Source: Chryseobacterium nakagawai
GTDB lineage: Bacteria; Bacteroidota; Bacteroidia; Flavobacteriales; Weeksellaceae
DNA: 64,000 bases
Reading direction: 5' to 3'
NCBI RefSeq assembly: GCF_900637665.1
Contig: NZ_LR134386.1
Location: forward strand, 984,501 to 1,048,500
Positions 26,942 to 36,799 of the stretch are shown piece after piece. The position numbers and the translations under genes are program-made. The stretch's first letter is position 1, and each line of letters begins with the position of its first letter. Below the pieces are notes generated by a model, which was not told where the DNA came from, searched no databases, and saw nothing but the letters and a program-made list of their open reading frames with translations.

Positions 26942-28855
26942 TTATTGTAATAAAAAGTTAACAATTAATATAATTCCCACAGCTAAAGACATGATAAGAA
27001 TATACGTCTCTACATTTCCGTTCTGAACACGCTTCATAGCTTTTCCGCTGTCTTCAGCACCATCACCTACAAAGTTTACAAAACGGTCTAAGATACCCTT
27101 ATCAAACATCTTTCCTCCGCGTCCTAATCCTTCAACAGTTTTTACAATCAATGCGTTGTAAAGTTCGTCAACGTATAATTTCTTAGCAGAAAGCTTTTCC
27201 CATCCGGTATAGTTTTCTTCTGCAACAGCCATCTTTTTCTTTTTCACGTAAGTATTTCTAACGATGAACCATACAGAGAAGAACATCAGGATTGTTGCTG
27301 CTAATAAGATCATTTCAGTATTGAAAGGTACTCCTGAAAGAGTAGCTTCCATCTGGCTGTAGCTTTGTTCCGTAAGAACAGGCTTCAACCATTCCATCAG
27401 TTTAGCATAGTGTCCGTGGCCGATGAAGTGTGGCAGGTTGATGAAACCTCCAATTACAGAAAGGATAGCCAATACGATCAATGGTAATGTCATATTAGAT
27501 GGGCTTTCATGTAAGTGATGTTTTTGCTCTTCAGTACCTCTGAATTCTCCGTGGAATGTCAAGTAATACAGTCTGAACATATAGGTTGCAGTCATTGCCG
27601 CTAAAACAAATAAGATTACCCAATACATTGGATTTTTAGCGAAAGCTGCTACTAGAATTTCGTCTTTAGAGATCATCCCTGATAATAAAGGGAAACCTGA
27701 GATGGCTAATGTTCCGATCAGGAATGTAGCGTGTGTAAGAGGAATATATTTTTTAAGACCTCCCATGAAACGCATATCCTGCTCGTTGCTCATCGCGTGG
27801 ATTACAGAACCTGCACCTAAGAATAACAAAGCTTTAAAGAAAGCGTGCGTCATTACGTGGAACATTGCTGTTGTATAAGCACCAAGACCTAAAGCGATGA
27901 ACATGAATCCAAGTTGTGAAACGGTAGAATATGCTAATACTTTTTTGATGTCGTTCTGACGTAGCGCATAGAATCCCGCTAAAGCTGCAGTTAAGAATCC
28001 GATTAATAAAATTCCTCCTTGTACCGTTGGCGCTAAAGTAAATAAGAAGTTTGATCTTACTACTAAATAGATACCCGCTGTTACCATTGTTGCTGCGTGA
28101 ATTAATGCAGAAACAGGAGTTGGTCCCGCCATTGCGTCCGGTAACCATGTATATAATGGAACCTGAGCAGATTTACCGGTAGCACCGATGAATAAACTCG
28201 CTGTGATAAAGATGATCACTGTTCCGTCTAATTCAAATTTTGAAGCATTTTCAGCTACTGAAAGGTAATCTACAGCGTTGGTCTGAGCAGCAATCATAAA
28301 TATACCGATCAATAACGCAAGGTCACCAATTCTGTTCATGATGAAAGCTTTTCTTGCTGCTTTACCGTATTCCTCGTTGGTGTACCAGAATCCGATCAAC
28401 AGGTAAGAACAAAGACCTACACCTTCCCATCCGATGAATAAGATAAGGTAGTTGCTTCCCATTACTAAAAGTAACATTGAGAAAATGAAAAGATTCAGGT
28501 AAGTAAAAAACTTATAAAATCCTTTATCATGACTCATATATCCGATAGAGTACAAGTGGATCAGTGAACCGATACCTGTGATGATCATAACCATCATTAA
28601 AGATAGCTGATCGATTTGGAATCCAAAATTGATTTGAATACCATTAACTCTAAACCATTCAAAAGCTTTTACGATTACAGGCTGGCTTTCAGAATTGAAA
28701 TTCATGAAAAGACTTACAGCAATACAGAATGATCCGAAAACCATCGCAGTTGCCAAAGAACCCACCACTATTTTTGGAAGATTTTTTCCAAATAAACCGT
28801 TTATAAGAAACCCTAAAAGTGGTAAAAGTACTATTGCATATACTAAATTCTCCAT
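26942..28855 (-). CDS. nuoL: NADH-quinone oxidoreductase subunit L
   Basis: This 637-residue subunit is the largest antiporter-like part of complex I, with a C-terminal lateral helix. Motifs include 'FIGWEGVGLCSYLLIGFW' and 'LIHAATMVTAGIYL'. Length is normal for the family. Two bases separate its stop from nuoM and it begins 3 nt after the nuoK stop. Confidence 0.97.
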   Translation of the reverse strand: MENLVYAIVLLPLLGFLINGLFGKNLPKIVVGSLATAMVFGSFCIAVSLFMNFNSESQPVIVKAFEWFRVNGIQINFGFQIDQLSLMMVMIITGIGSLIHLYSIGYMSHDKGFYKFFTYLNLFIFSMLLLVMGSNYLILFIGWEGVGLCSYLLIGFWYTNEEYGKAARKAFIMNRIGDLALLIGIFMIAAQTNAVDYLSVAENASKFELDGTVIIFITASLFIGATGKSAQVPLYTWLPDAMAGPTPVSALIHAATMVTAGIYLVVRSNFLFTLAPTVQGGILLIGFLTAALAGFYALRQNDIKKVLAYSTVSQLGFMFIALGLGAYTTAMFHVMTHAFFKALLFLGAGSVIHAMSNEQDMRFMGGLKKYIPLTHATFLIGTLAISGFPLLSGMISKDEILVAAFAKNPMYWVILFVLAAMTATYMFRLYYLTFHGEFRGTEEQKHHLHESPSNMTLPLIVLAILSVIGGFINLPHFIGHGHYAKLMEWLKPVLTEQSYSQMEATLSGVPFNTEMILLAATILMFFSVWFIVRNTYVKKKKMAVAEENYTGWEKLSAKKLYVDELYNALIVKTVEGLGRGGKMFDKGILDRFVNFVGDGAEDSGKAMKRVQNGNVETYILIMSLAVGIILIVNFLLQ

Positions 28856-28857
28856 TC

Positions 28858-29187
28858 TTATCCTCTTAATTTATTAAATATACTAACATCCACAGAACGG
28901 GTATTTCTATACAGCATAGCAATAATTGCCAGACCTACTGCTACTTCAGCAGCAGCAACCACCATAATGAAGAACACTAAAAGCTGTCCATCTCCATTCC
29001 CTTTGTATGCTGAAAAAGCAGCCAATAAAAGGTTTACAGAATTAAGCATAAGCTCTACACAGCCTAGAATCACAATAGCATTTTTTCTAAGCAATACGCC
29101 CATCACTCCTAAGCAGAATAATACTGAACAAAGGATAATGAAGTAGTTCAAAGGGATGCTTTGTATAAATGTATTTACTTCTCCCAT
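28858..29187 (-). CDS. nuoK: NADH-quinone oxidoreductase subunit K
   Basis: The 109-residue protein has three membrane helices and the conserved Glu residues in 'LGCVELMLNSVNL' and 'AAAEVAVGLAI', which form part of the proton path. Compact spacing to nuoJ (4 nt) and nuoL. Confidence 0.95.
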   Translation of the reverse strand: MGEVNTFIQSIPLNYFIILCSVLFCLGVMGVLLRKNAIVILGCVELMLNSVNLLLAAFSAYKGNGDGQLLVFFIMVVAAAEVAVGLAIIAMLYRNTRSVDVSIFNKLRG

Positions 29188-29191
29188 AATT

Positions 29192-29689
29192 TTATAAATC
29201 TTTTTTACCGATTAATACCGCACCTACAATACCTGCTAAAATCAGGATAGAAGCAAGTTCAAACGGTAAAACATATTCATTAAACAAAAGTCTACCCAGA
29301 TTTTTAGTAAGACCAACACTTCTGTCTACATTCTCCACAACAATATGGTTTTGCTGAACTCCTCTGAATACCCCTAAAACTCCTACTAAAAGAAGACCTG
29401 CAGTAAAAACTCCAATAAATTTTAAAGTATTACCCTTCTTACTTTCGTCTGCCTTATTAAGATTAAGCATCATTAGAATGTAAAGGAAAAGTACCATGAT
29501 GGCACCTGCGTACACTATAATCTGGATAATTGCTAAGAATTGAGCATTCAGAAGAATGTACATTCCGGCGATTGAAAACATCGTAACAATTAATGACAAA
29601 ATAGCATATAAAGGATTTTTTGCAAACACGAAATATACCGCACTTGACACTGCTAAAAACGCCACCAAGAAAAATAAAAACTGATCCAT
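29192..29689 (-). CDS. nuoJ: NADH-quinone oxidoreductase subunit J
   Basis: The 165-residue five-helix membrane subunit shows the family core 'QIIVYAGAIMVLFLYILMM', including the TM3 pi-bulge region. Its start overlaps the nuoI stop by one base. Confidence 0.95.
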   Translation of the reverse strand: MDQFLFFLVAFLAVSSAVYFVFAKNPLYAILSLIVTMFSIAGMYILLNAQFLAIIQIIVYAGAIMVLFLYILMMLNLNKADESKKGNTLKFIGVFTAGLLLVGVLGVFRGVQQNHIVVENVDRSVGLTKNLGRLLFNEYVLPFELASILILAGIVGAVLIGKKDL

Positions 29690-30246
29690 TATTTTACCGC
29701 ATTTTTTTGTTTCTCGGATTGTCTTGTCGTAATGTCAATCCTTTCATTTATTTTTTCAACTAATTTATCTTTTCCATAGATGAAAGAACCTCTGTTGGTT
29801 TCTACGTCTACCAATCTATCCGTAAGATAAATTGCAGATTTAGGGCAAGCTTCTTCACACATACCACAGAAAATACATCTTAGCATATTGATTTCATATA
29901 CTGAAGCGTATTTTTCTTCTCTGTAAAGCCCTTTTTCCTCTTTAGTTCTTTCAGAAGCAGTCATTGTAATAGCTTCTGCAGGACAAGCTACCGCACAAAG
30001 TCCACAAGCTGTACATCTTTCTCTGCCTTCCTCGTCTCTTTTCAAAACGTGCTGACCTCTCCAGATAGTCGTTCTTGGCTTCTGTACTTCCGGATACGAA
30101 TATACTGCGGGAGCACCCTTTATCACGGTTCTTACAGCATGCTTAAATGTAATCCCCATCCCTGTAAAGATCGCAGGCAGGTAGATTTTTTCAGCAAGGG
30201 TCATTTCTTTATTGGAAACAACTTTTGATCTGTTTGTAAGTTTCAT
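29689..30246 (-). CDS. nuoI: NADH-quinone oxidoreductase subunit I
   Basis: The 185-residue ferredoxin-like subunit carries two 4Fe-4S motifs, 'CTACGLCAVACP' and 'CIFCGMCEEACP', which bind clusters N6a and N6b that pass electrons toward NuoB. A 152-bp spacer lies between it and nuoH. Confidence 0.97.
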   Translation of the reverse strand: MKLTNRSKVVSNKEMTLAEKIYLPAIFTGMGITFKHAVRTVIKGAPAVYSYPEVQKPRTTIWRGQHVLKRDEEGRERCTACGLCAVACPAEAITMTASERTKEEKGLYREEKYASVYEINMLRCIFCGMCEEACPKSAIYLTDRLVDVETNRGSFIYGKDKLVEKINERIDITTRQSEKQKNAVK

Positions 30247-30398
30247 TTAATTATAGATATTAGATGTTAGACACCAGATTTTAGACTAATCTTGTCTGCT
30301 ATCTTAATTATTTAATATTGATGATTGAATATGATAGGCTAAAGATAAAACTTTGATTTCATTATCAAATTTTCAAATCAGCTCATTTTCAAATTTTC
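30247..30398 (-). other. nuoH-nuoI spacer
   Basis: A gene-free AT-rich spacer with word repeats such as 'ttagatattagatgttagac' variants. No promoter or terminator recognised. Confidence 0.45.
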
Positions 30399-31463
30399 TT
30401 AGTTTGCAAATGCTAAAATTACAGCTCCTGTAATTAATAGGTTTACCAATGCCATTGGGATTAATGTTTTCCATCCTAAGTGCATTAACTGGTCATATCT
30501 GAATCTTGGAAGCGTCCATCTGATCCACATGAAGATCAAAATTCCAATGACGGTTTTCGTTAAGAATGCTACGATACTTAAGATTCCTGCAACGTTTTCT
30601 CCCCAGTTCTGAGTAACCCACTCAATCCCAGGATAGTTATAACCTCCAAAGAAAAGAACCACCATAAAAGCATTAGAAATAAACATGTTCACGTATTCCC
30701 CGAACATATATAAACCTAACTTCATGGAAGAATATTCTGTAGAGTATCCTGTTACCAATTCAGATTCACACTCTGGTAAATCGAACGGGTGTCTGTTGGT
30801 TTCTGCTAAAGCTGCTACAAAGAATACAAGGAAAGCAACCGGTTGGTAGAAAATATTCCAGTTCATTCCGGAAACCCAAGGAATAATTCCCCATAATTTT
30901 CCGTGAGTCTGGTTTTCTGTGATTACTTTTAAGTCTAAGCTTCCAGCCATCATAATAATAGAAAGAAGTGCTAATCCCATGGCCAATTCATAAGAAATCA
31001 TCTGAGAAGAAGCACGGATAGCACCTAGTAATGAATATTTGTTGTTCGAAGCCCAACCTCCGATCATGATTCCGTAAACCCCAATGGAAGCCATTCCGAT
31101 GATGAAAAGTACACCAACGTCAATGTTAGCTACCTGAAGATCAAAAGAAGTACCTGCAATATTTAAACTTTTACCCCAAGGAATAACTGCTCCTGTGATT
31201 AATGAAATAAACATTACTAAAGCCGGTCCCAATACGAAAAGAAATTTTTCAGCATTGGCAGGCGTAAAGTCTTCCTTAAAGAAGAATTTTCCACCGTCAG
31301 CAAGAGGTTGCAGTAATCCAAAAGGTCCAGCTCTGTTAGGACCAATTCTATCCTGCATGATAGAGGCTACTTTTCTTTCTGCCCAGGTAGAGTAGGCTGC
31401 AATCGTTAACGATAGCAGGAAAAGTGCTAGTACAAGTATAAGTTTAAATGTAAGTAAATCCAT
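30399..31463 (-). CDS. nuoH: NADH-quinone oxidoreductase subunit H
   Basis: The 354-residue membrane subunit forms the quinone-chamber floor. Motifs 'RKVASIMQDRIGPNRAGPFG' and 'AETNRHPFDLPECESELV' are the conserved loops with essential Arg and Glu residues. An 84-bp spacer of 'gtctga' repeats separates it from nuoG. Confidence 0.96.
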   Translation of the reverse strand: MDLLTFKLILVLALFLLSLTIAAYSTWAERKVASIMQDRIGPNRAGPFGLLQPLADGGKFFFKEDFTPANAEKFLFVLGPALVMFISLITGAVIPWGKSLNIAGTSFDLQVANIDVGVLFIIGMASIGVYGIMIGGWASNNKYSLLGAIRASSQMISYELAMGLALLSIIMMAGSLDLKVITENQTHGKLWGIIPWVSGMNWNIFYQPVAFLVFFVAALAETNRHPFDLPECESELVTGYSTEYSSMKLGLYMFGEYVNMFISNAFMVVLFFGGYNYPGIEWVTQNWGENVAGILSIVAFLTKTVIGILIFMWIRWTLPRFRYDQLMHLGWKTLIPMALVNLLITGAVILAFAN

Positions 31464-31547
31464 TTTTATTTAGATATTAAGATGTCAGATACTGGATATC
31501 AGATGGTCTGAAGTCTGAGGTCTGAAATCTGATGTCTTTTATTAAAA

Positions 31548-32546
31548 TTATTTTTCGTCTTTTTCACTGATTTCCTTGGCACCAGGATTATCAATCATTA
31601 TCAATTCGTCTTTTGGCTTCTGGTAATGATTAAGTGAAATTACAGAGTGTCTGTCGATATGTCTAGGACCTTCGATATTCCAGTCTGATAATGCTTTTCT
31701 TTCGAAACGGCATGTATCACAGATGAATTCTTCAACTTCACCCCATTGGTCTTTTCTTGCAGTTACTCTTACGACTTCATCACCTTTCATCCAAACTACA
31801 GTTTTTCCTGAACACTTATCGCATTTACAAGAAGCGTTCATTGGTTTTGTAAACCATACTCTGCTGGCAAAACGTGATGTTCTGTCTGTTAATGCTCCTA
31901 CAGGACAAACGTCGATAACGTTTCCAATGAAATCATTATCTAAAGCTTTATTTAAATACGTTGAAATTTCAGCGTGATCTCCTCTGAAAAGAATACCGTG
32001 CTCTCTTTCACCTGTCAATTGATTGGCAGCTAATACACATCTAGCACAAAGAATACAACGGTTCATGTTCAGTTTGATGTGTGGACCAAGATCATCAGCT
32101 TCGTAAGTATTTCTTTCGAATTCTGTTCTTGTCTCAAGGTTTCCATGCTCATATCCAAGATCCTGAAGATGACATTCACCAGCTTGATCACAAACAGGGC
32201 AGTCTAGCGGGTGATTAACCAATAAAAACTCGGTAACCGCTTTTCTTCCTTCCTGAGCTTTCTCAGAAGTAAGGTTTTTAACTTCCATACCGTCCATTAC
32301 ATTCGTTCTGCAGCTTGCTACCAATTTCGGCATAGGACGTGGATCTGCTTCAGATCCTTTAGAAACTTCTACAAGACACGTTCTGCATCTTCCTCCACTG
32401 GTTTCTAATTTGCTGTAGTAACACATAGCGGGAGGTACAGATTTACCACCGATTTGTCTAGCCGCTTCCAAAATAGAAGTACCAGGCAAAACTTCAGTAG
32501 TCTGTCCGTCTATCGTTATTTTGAATTTTTTAACTTCTTCGCTCAT
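31548..32546 (-). CDS. nuoG: NADH-quinone oxidoreductase subunit G, short form
   Basis: At 332 residues the protein holds only the N-terminal part of NuoG: a 2Fe-2S domain ('CYYSKLETSGGRCRTCLVEV'), the His-Cys 4Fe-4S site ('CPVCDQAGECHLQDLGYEHG'), a ferredoxin-like 4Fe-4S site ('CILCARCV') and a Cys-rich segment near 245-270. The molybdopterin-fold C-terminal region of ~900-residue NuoG is absent. The same shortened form is typical of Flavobacteriia, so this is not a truncation in this strain. Confidence 0.93.
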   Translation of the reverse strand: MSEEVKKFKITIDGQTTEVLPGTSILEAARQIGGKSVPPAMCYYSKLETSGGRCRTCLVEVSKGSEADPRPMPKLVASCRTNVMDGMEVKNLTSEKAQEGRKAVTEFLLVNHPLDCPVCDQAGECHLQDLGYEHGNLETRTEFERNTYEADDLGPHIKLNMNRCILCARCVLAANQLTGEREHGILFRGDHAEISTYLNKALDNDFIGNVIDVCPVGALTDRTSRFASRVWFTKPMNASCKCDKCSGKTVVWMKGDEVVRVTARKDQWGEVEEFICDTCRFERKALSDWNIEGPRHIDRHSVISLNHYQKPKDELIMIDNPGAKEISEKDEK

Positions 32547-32587
32547 ATTGTATGCTTTAAGCTTTATGCATTAAGCAATAGGCTTTG

Positions 32588-33460
32588 TTATTTATATTTC
32601 TTTGTATTAAATGTATATCCAATTCCAGCCATCAACTGTCCGAAAACAAAATCCTGCTGTGCTTTGTCTGGCTTATTATTCAATGTAGTTTTAATATCCC
32701 ACATATTGATGTAACCTGCTTTTCCTTCTACTCTTACCATGACATGATCCCAAAGTACTAAGTTAAGACTGGCTCTTACATCAGTCCCCATACCTGCAAC
32801 GTGGAAACGGTCACTTCTTTCATTTCCAAAAAGCTTTACATTACTTTTTGGGAACATAAATCCAATACCGGCTCCATAAGACCAAACTAAATCAACATTT
32901 TTCTTGTTGATAAGACTTTGGTATTTTTCAAGACCTAAGTTTTCATAGTTAAGTCCGTCTGTATGTTCAAAAGTAAGGAACTTCTCATCTGCAAGGTTTA
33001 CTTGCCCGTTCTGTACCATGGCTGCATATTCAGGATCTGAGATATGTCCTTTAAAGTTAACGGTTTGATCTTGGTCCATCACATATTTCATATGGTCAAT
33101 TCCTAAAACAAGCGCTAAGTTATCTTTAATAAAATATCCTATTCTGAAATTATACTGTGTCACAGTAAACCAACTTGGATCAAAATAAACAAGCCCAAAT
33201 TTGGTAGGTCTATCCTGAGCGGTTACATTATTCAGTTGAAAATCATATCCATTTCCTTTAAAACGAATATCAGAATTACTGAATGCTGCTCTGTTCCACC
33301 CATAAAAAGCGAACATCTGACCTTTTTTGCTTAAAGGTTCCGGCTTCTTAGAAACAGGAGTTTTAAACAAGTCTGCATTATTTTCTACAAGTAAAGAATC
33401 TTTTTTCTGTCCGAAAACAAAATTCGACATCATTAAGCCGACAACCAATAACTTTTTCAT
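32588..33460 (-). CDS. Outer membrane beta-barrel protein inside the nuo operon
   Basis: The 290-residue protein has a Sec signal ending near 'FVFGQ' and a body of alternating aromatic/polar strands, ending 'GIGYTFNTKKYK', which fits an outer membrane barrel or related surface protein. It sits between nuoF (5 nt away) and nuoG (41 nt), so it must be co-transcribed with complex I. It has no iron-sulfur or NADH motif. Its role in or near respiration is unknown. Confidence 0.7.
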   Translation of the reverse strand: MKKLLVVGLMMSNFVFGQKKDSLLVENNADLFKTPVSKKPEPLSKKGQMFAFYGWNRAAFSNSDIRFKGNGYDFQLNNVTAQDRPTKFGLVYFDPSWFTVTQYNFRIGYFIKDNLALVLGIDHMKYVMDQDQTVNFKGHISDPEYAAMVQNGQVNLADEKFLTFEHTDGLNYENLGLEKYQSLINKKNVDLVWSYGAGIGFMFPKSNVKLFGNERSDRFHVAGMGTDVRASLNLVLWDHVMVRVEGKAGYINMWDIKTTLNNKPDKAQQDFVFGQLMAGIGYTFNTKKYK

Positions 33461-33465
33461 TTTAC

Positions 33466-34824
33466 CTACGCATTCTTTTCAACTGCTGGGATAGGATCTG
33501 CATAATGTGCCAATCCATAATTTTGGGTCTGAGATAACTCAGGGTTTTTCACGTGCCACTCAAATTCATCTCTGAAGTGACGGATTGCTGCTGCAACAGG
33601 CCAAGCTGCTGCATCTCCCAATGGACAGATTGTATTTCCTTCGATTTTTCTCTGGATATCCCAAAGTAGATCGATATCTTCCATTTTTCCTTCTCCTTTT
33701 TCAATTTTCTTTAAGATTTTATGCATCCATCCTGTTCCTTCACGACAAGGGGTACATTGTCCACAACTTTCATGGTGATAAAATCTTGCTAAAGTCATTG
33801 TGTGGTCTACGATACACTGATCTTCATCCAACACGATGAAACCTCCTGAACCCATCATTGTTCCGGTAGCAAAACCACCATCAGCCAATGATTCATAGTT
33901 CATATATCTTGGCTCTCCGTTCACTGTTCTCAGCAATAGATTAGCCGGAACAATCGGAACAGAACTTCCTCCAGGAATACAAGCCTTTAATCTTTTTCCG
34001 TCTTTAATACCACCACAATATTCATCAGAGTAGATGAACTCTTCTACAGTAATGGTCATATCAATTTCGTATACCCCCGGTTTGTTGATGTTTCCACAAG
34101 CAGAAATCAATTTCGTACCTGTAGATCTACCCACACCGATTTTAGCATACTCAGCACCCGTAATATCAATGATTGGAACGATGGCTGCAATAGACTCAAC
34201 GTTGTTTACCACTGTTGGTCTTTCCCAAAGACCTTTTACAGCCGGGAATGGTGGTTTTAGTCTTGGGTTACCTCTTTTTCCTTCAAGGGATTCAAGCAAT
34301 GCAGTTTCTTCACCACAGATATATGCTCCACCACCTCTCTGTACATAGATTTCAAGATCGAAACCTGTTCCTAAAATATTTTTACCTAAAAATCCTGCTG
34401 CTTTAGCTTCTTCAATTGCTTCTTCCAAAATATCAGGAATCCAGGAATATTCTCCACGGATATAGATATAAGAAACATTTGAACCTAAACAGAAAGATGA
34501 AATCAACATTCCTTCAATCAATAGGTGAGGAAGGAACTCCATTAAATATCTGTCCTTGAATGTCCCAGGTTCAGATTCATCAGCATTCACTACAAGGTGT
34601 CTTGGAACGCCTTCCGGCTTTGCCAAAAAGCTCCATTTCATCCCTGTTGGAAATCCAGCTCCACCACGTCCTCTTAGTCCTGAAGTCTTTACTTCTTCAA
34701 GAATTTCATCAGGAGTCATCTTCAAGGCTTTTTCAGCAGCTGTGTAACCTCCCTGTTTGCGGTACGTTTCAAAGTAGCGAATACCTTCTATATGTGCGTC
34801 TTTAAGTAAAAGTTTTTTACTCAT
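33466..34824 (-). CDS. nuoF: NADH-quinone oxidoreductase subunit F
   Basis: The 452-residue NADH- and FMN-binding subunit has 'GLRGRGGAGFPTGMKW' and 'GAYICGEETALLESLEG' for the nucleotide sites and 'ESCGQCTPCREGTGW' plus a later Cys for the N3 4Fe-4S cluster. It oxidises NADH and starts the electron path of complex I. Confidence 0.97.
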   Translation of the reverse strand: MSKKLLLKDAHIEGIRYFETYRKQGGYTAAEKALKMTPDEILEEVKTSGLRGRGGAGFPTGMKWSFLAKPEGVPRHLVVNADESEPGTFKDRYLMEFLPHLLIEGMLISSFCLGSNVSYIYIRGEYSWIPDILEEAIEEAKAAGFLGKNILGTGFDLEIYVQRGGGAYICGEETALLESLEGKRGNPRLKPPFPAVKGLWERPTVVNNVESIAAIVPIIDITGAEYAKIGVGRSTGTKLISACGNINKPGVYEIDMTITVEEFIYSDEYCGGIKDGKRLKACIPGGSSVPIVPANLLLRTVNGEPRYMNYESLADGGFATGTMMGSGGFIVLDEDQCIVDHTMTLARFYHHESCGQCTPCREGTGWMHKILKKIEKGEGKMEDIDLLWDIQRKIEGNTICPLGDAAAWPVAAAIRHFRDEFEWHVKNPELSQTQNYGLAHYADPIPAVEKNA

Positions 34825-34902
34825 TGTTTATTATGCTTTTAGCGTTCAGCTATTGGCTCGTGGCTTTTAGCTTATGGCTATTTTTAATGTGTTAAAATTT
34901 AT

Positions 34903-35412
34903 TTAGTCTAAAGCAAGTTGTCCCTGTCTGCAAAGATCAAGGATTTCATCTACTTTTTCTATCGTTAAATTTTCATGAAAGAACTTTCCAAGCTGTAGCA
35001 TTGGTGCATATCCGCATGCTCCAAGACATTCAGCAGGTTTTAAGGTGAACATACCGTCTTCAGTAGTTTCTCCATCTTTAATGTTCAGTTTCGTTCTGAT
35101 ATGGTCAAGGATTTTTTCGCTTCCACAAACCATACAAGGTCCTGTTCTGCAAACTTCCAAAACATATTTACCTACCGGTTTCATATTGAACATCGTATAG
35201 AAAGTTGCTACTTCATATACTTCGATCGGTTTGATACTTAATAGTTCGGCAACATAATCCATCACAGGAACATCTAACCATCCTCCGAATTCTTTCTGTG
35301 CCAAGTGAAGTACAGGAAGAAGAGCAGATTTTTGTCTTCCTTCAGGATATCTTGCAATAATTTTGTGTACCTGTGCTAAACTTTCCGGTTTAAAAGCTAT
35401 TGTTTCGCTCAT
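34903..35412 (-). CDS. nuoE: NADH-quinone oxidoreductase subunit E
   Basis: The start is set at ATG 35412 ('MSETIAFKPES'); an upstream in-frame start would add 20 residues unlike the family. The ~169-residue thioredoxin-fold protein binds a 2Fe-2S cluster through 'CRTGPCMVCG' and 'ECLGACGYAP'. Spacers on both sides contain word repeats. Confidence 0.94.
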   Translation of the reverse strand: MSETIAFKPESLAQVHKIIARYPEGRQKSALLPVLHLAQKEFGGWLDVPVMDYVAELLSIKPIEVYEVATFYTMFNMKPVGKYVLEVCRTGPCMVCGSEKILDHIRTKLNIKDGETTEDGMFTLKPAECLGACGYAPMLQLGKFFHENLTIEKVDEILDLCRQGQLALD

Positions 35413-35514
35413 TTTATTTAATGTATTATTGTACAATGTACAATGTACTAATGACTTATTTATTTTAATCACTGCAAAATCATGAATACATTTTACAATG
35501 ATACTTTTTACAAT

Positions 35515-36738
35515 TTATGCGTCTAATTCTCCCGCAATAATATTCATACTACACATCGTTACAATAGCATCTGAAATTACAGAACCTGTAATCATTTCAG
35601 GATAGGCCTGATAGTAGATGAAGCATGGTCTTCTAAAATGAAGTCTATAAGGGCTTCTTCCTCCATCACTCACAAGATAGAAACCTAATTCTCCGTTTCC
35701 ACCTTCTACAGCATGGTAAACTTCTCCTTTCGGTACATCTGTTTCTCCCATTACAATTTTGAAATGGTAGATCAGTGCTTCCATTTTCTTATATACATCT
35801 GCCTTTTCAGGAAGATAGAAATCAGGTACATCCGCATGGAATGGTCCTTCCGGAAGATTTTCGTATGCTTGTTTGATAATTTTAAGTGATTCCCAGATTT
35901 CCTGTTGACGAACCATGAAACGGTCGTAAGTATCTCCTGAAGTTCCTACAGGAATAATGAAGTCGAAATCTTCGTATGATGAATAAGGCTGTGCAACTCT
36001 TACGTCGTAATCTACTCCTGCTGCACGTAGGTTTGGACCTGTAAAACCGTAGCTTAATGCTCTTTCGGCAGAGATGGCTCCTGTACCGATGGTTCTGTCC
36101 ATGAAAATTCTGTTTCTTTCTAATAAAGTACCGAATTCTTTGAATCTTCCAGGGAACGTTTTTAAGAAGTCTTGTAATAATTCATGAAACTTAGGAGTGA
36201 AATCTCTTTCGAATCCTCCAATTCTTCCCATATTGGTAGTCATCCTTGCCCCACAGATTTGCTCATACATATCATAAATACGTTCTCTTTCTATGAACAT
36301 ATAAGTAAGACCTGTAATAGCTCCCGAGTCCATCCCGGTTACTCCGTTACAGATCAGGTGGTCACCAATTCTTGCTAGTTCCATTAGGATAACACGCATA
36401 TAGTCTACACGCTTTGGAACTTTTACGCCAATCAGTTTCTCTACTGTCATGTGCCAACCTAAATTGTTGATCGGTGCAGAACAGTAATTCATACGGTCAG
36501 TAAGAGTAGTGATCTGAGAGTAGTTTCTTCTTTCAGAAATTTTCTCAAATGCTCTATGGATATATCCTACCGTTTGCTCAGCATGAAGGATTCTTTCTCC
36601 ATCCATCGTTAAGATATTCTGGAAAATCCCGTGAGTAGCAGGGTGGGTAGGTCCCAAATTGAGGGTATATAATTGTCCGTCAATCTGTTCCTTACTTTCG
36701 TACTGGTTTAGTATATTAGATAATGAGTTATCTTTCAT
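35515..36738 (-). CDS. nuoD: NADH-quinone oxidoreductase subunit D
   Basis: The 407-residue subunit forms the quinone pocket with NuoB. 'LGPTHPATHGIFQNIL' carries the His that contacts quinone, and 'RMNYCSAPINNLGW' follows. NuoC is a separate gene here rather than fused as in E. coli. A 61-bp spacer with 'gcttttagctatt' words lies toward nuoC. Confidence 0.96.
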   Translation of the reverse strand: MKDNSLSNILNQYESKEQIDGQLYTLNLGPTHPATHGIFQNILTMDGERILHAEQTVGYIHRAFEKISERRNYSQITTLTDRMNYCSAPINNLGWHMTVEKLIGVKVPKRVDYMRVILMELARIGDHLICNGVTGMDSGAITGLTYMFIERERIYDMYEQICGARMTTNMGRIGGFERDFTPKFHELLQDFLKTFPGRFKEFGTLLERNRIFMDRTIGTGAISAERALSYGFTGPNLRAAGVDYDVRVAQPYSSYEDFDFIIPVGTSGDTYDRFMVRQQEIWESLKIIKQAYENLPEGPFHADVPDFYLPEKADVYKKMEALIYHFKIVMGETDVPKGEVYHAVEGGNGELGFYLVSDGGRSPYRLHFRRPCFIYYQAYPEMITGSVISDAIVTMCSMNIIAGELDA

Positions 36739-36799
36739 AATGATTGCTTTTAGCTATTTGCTTCTGGCTATTGGCTAGCCGCCATTGGCCATTCGCTTT

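Noticed and set aside
31548..32546. NuoG as a truncated gene
   Set aside because: The short form with only the Fe-S part is usual in Flavobacteriia, and the neighbouring spacing is intact.
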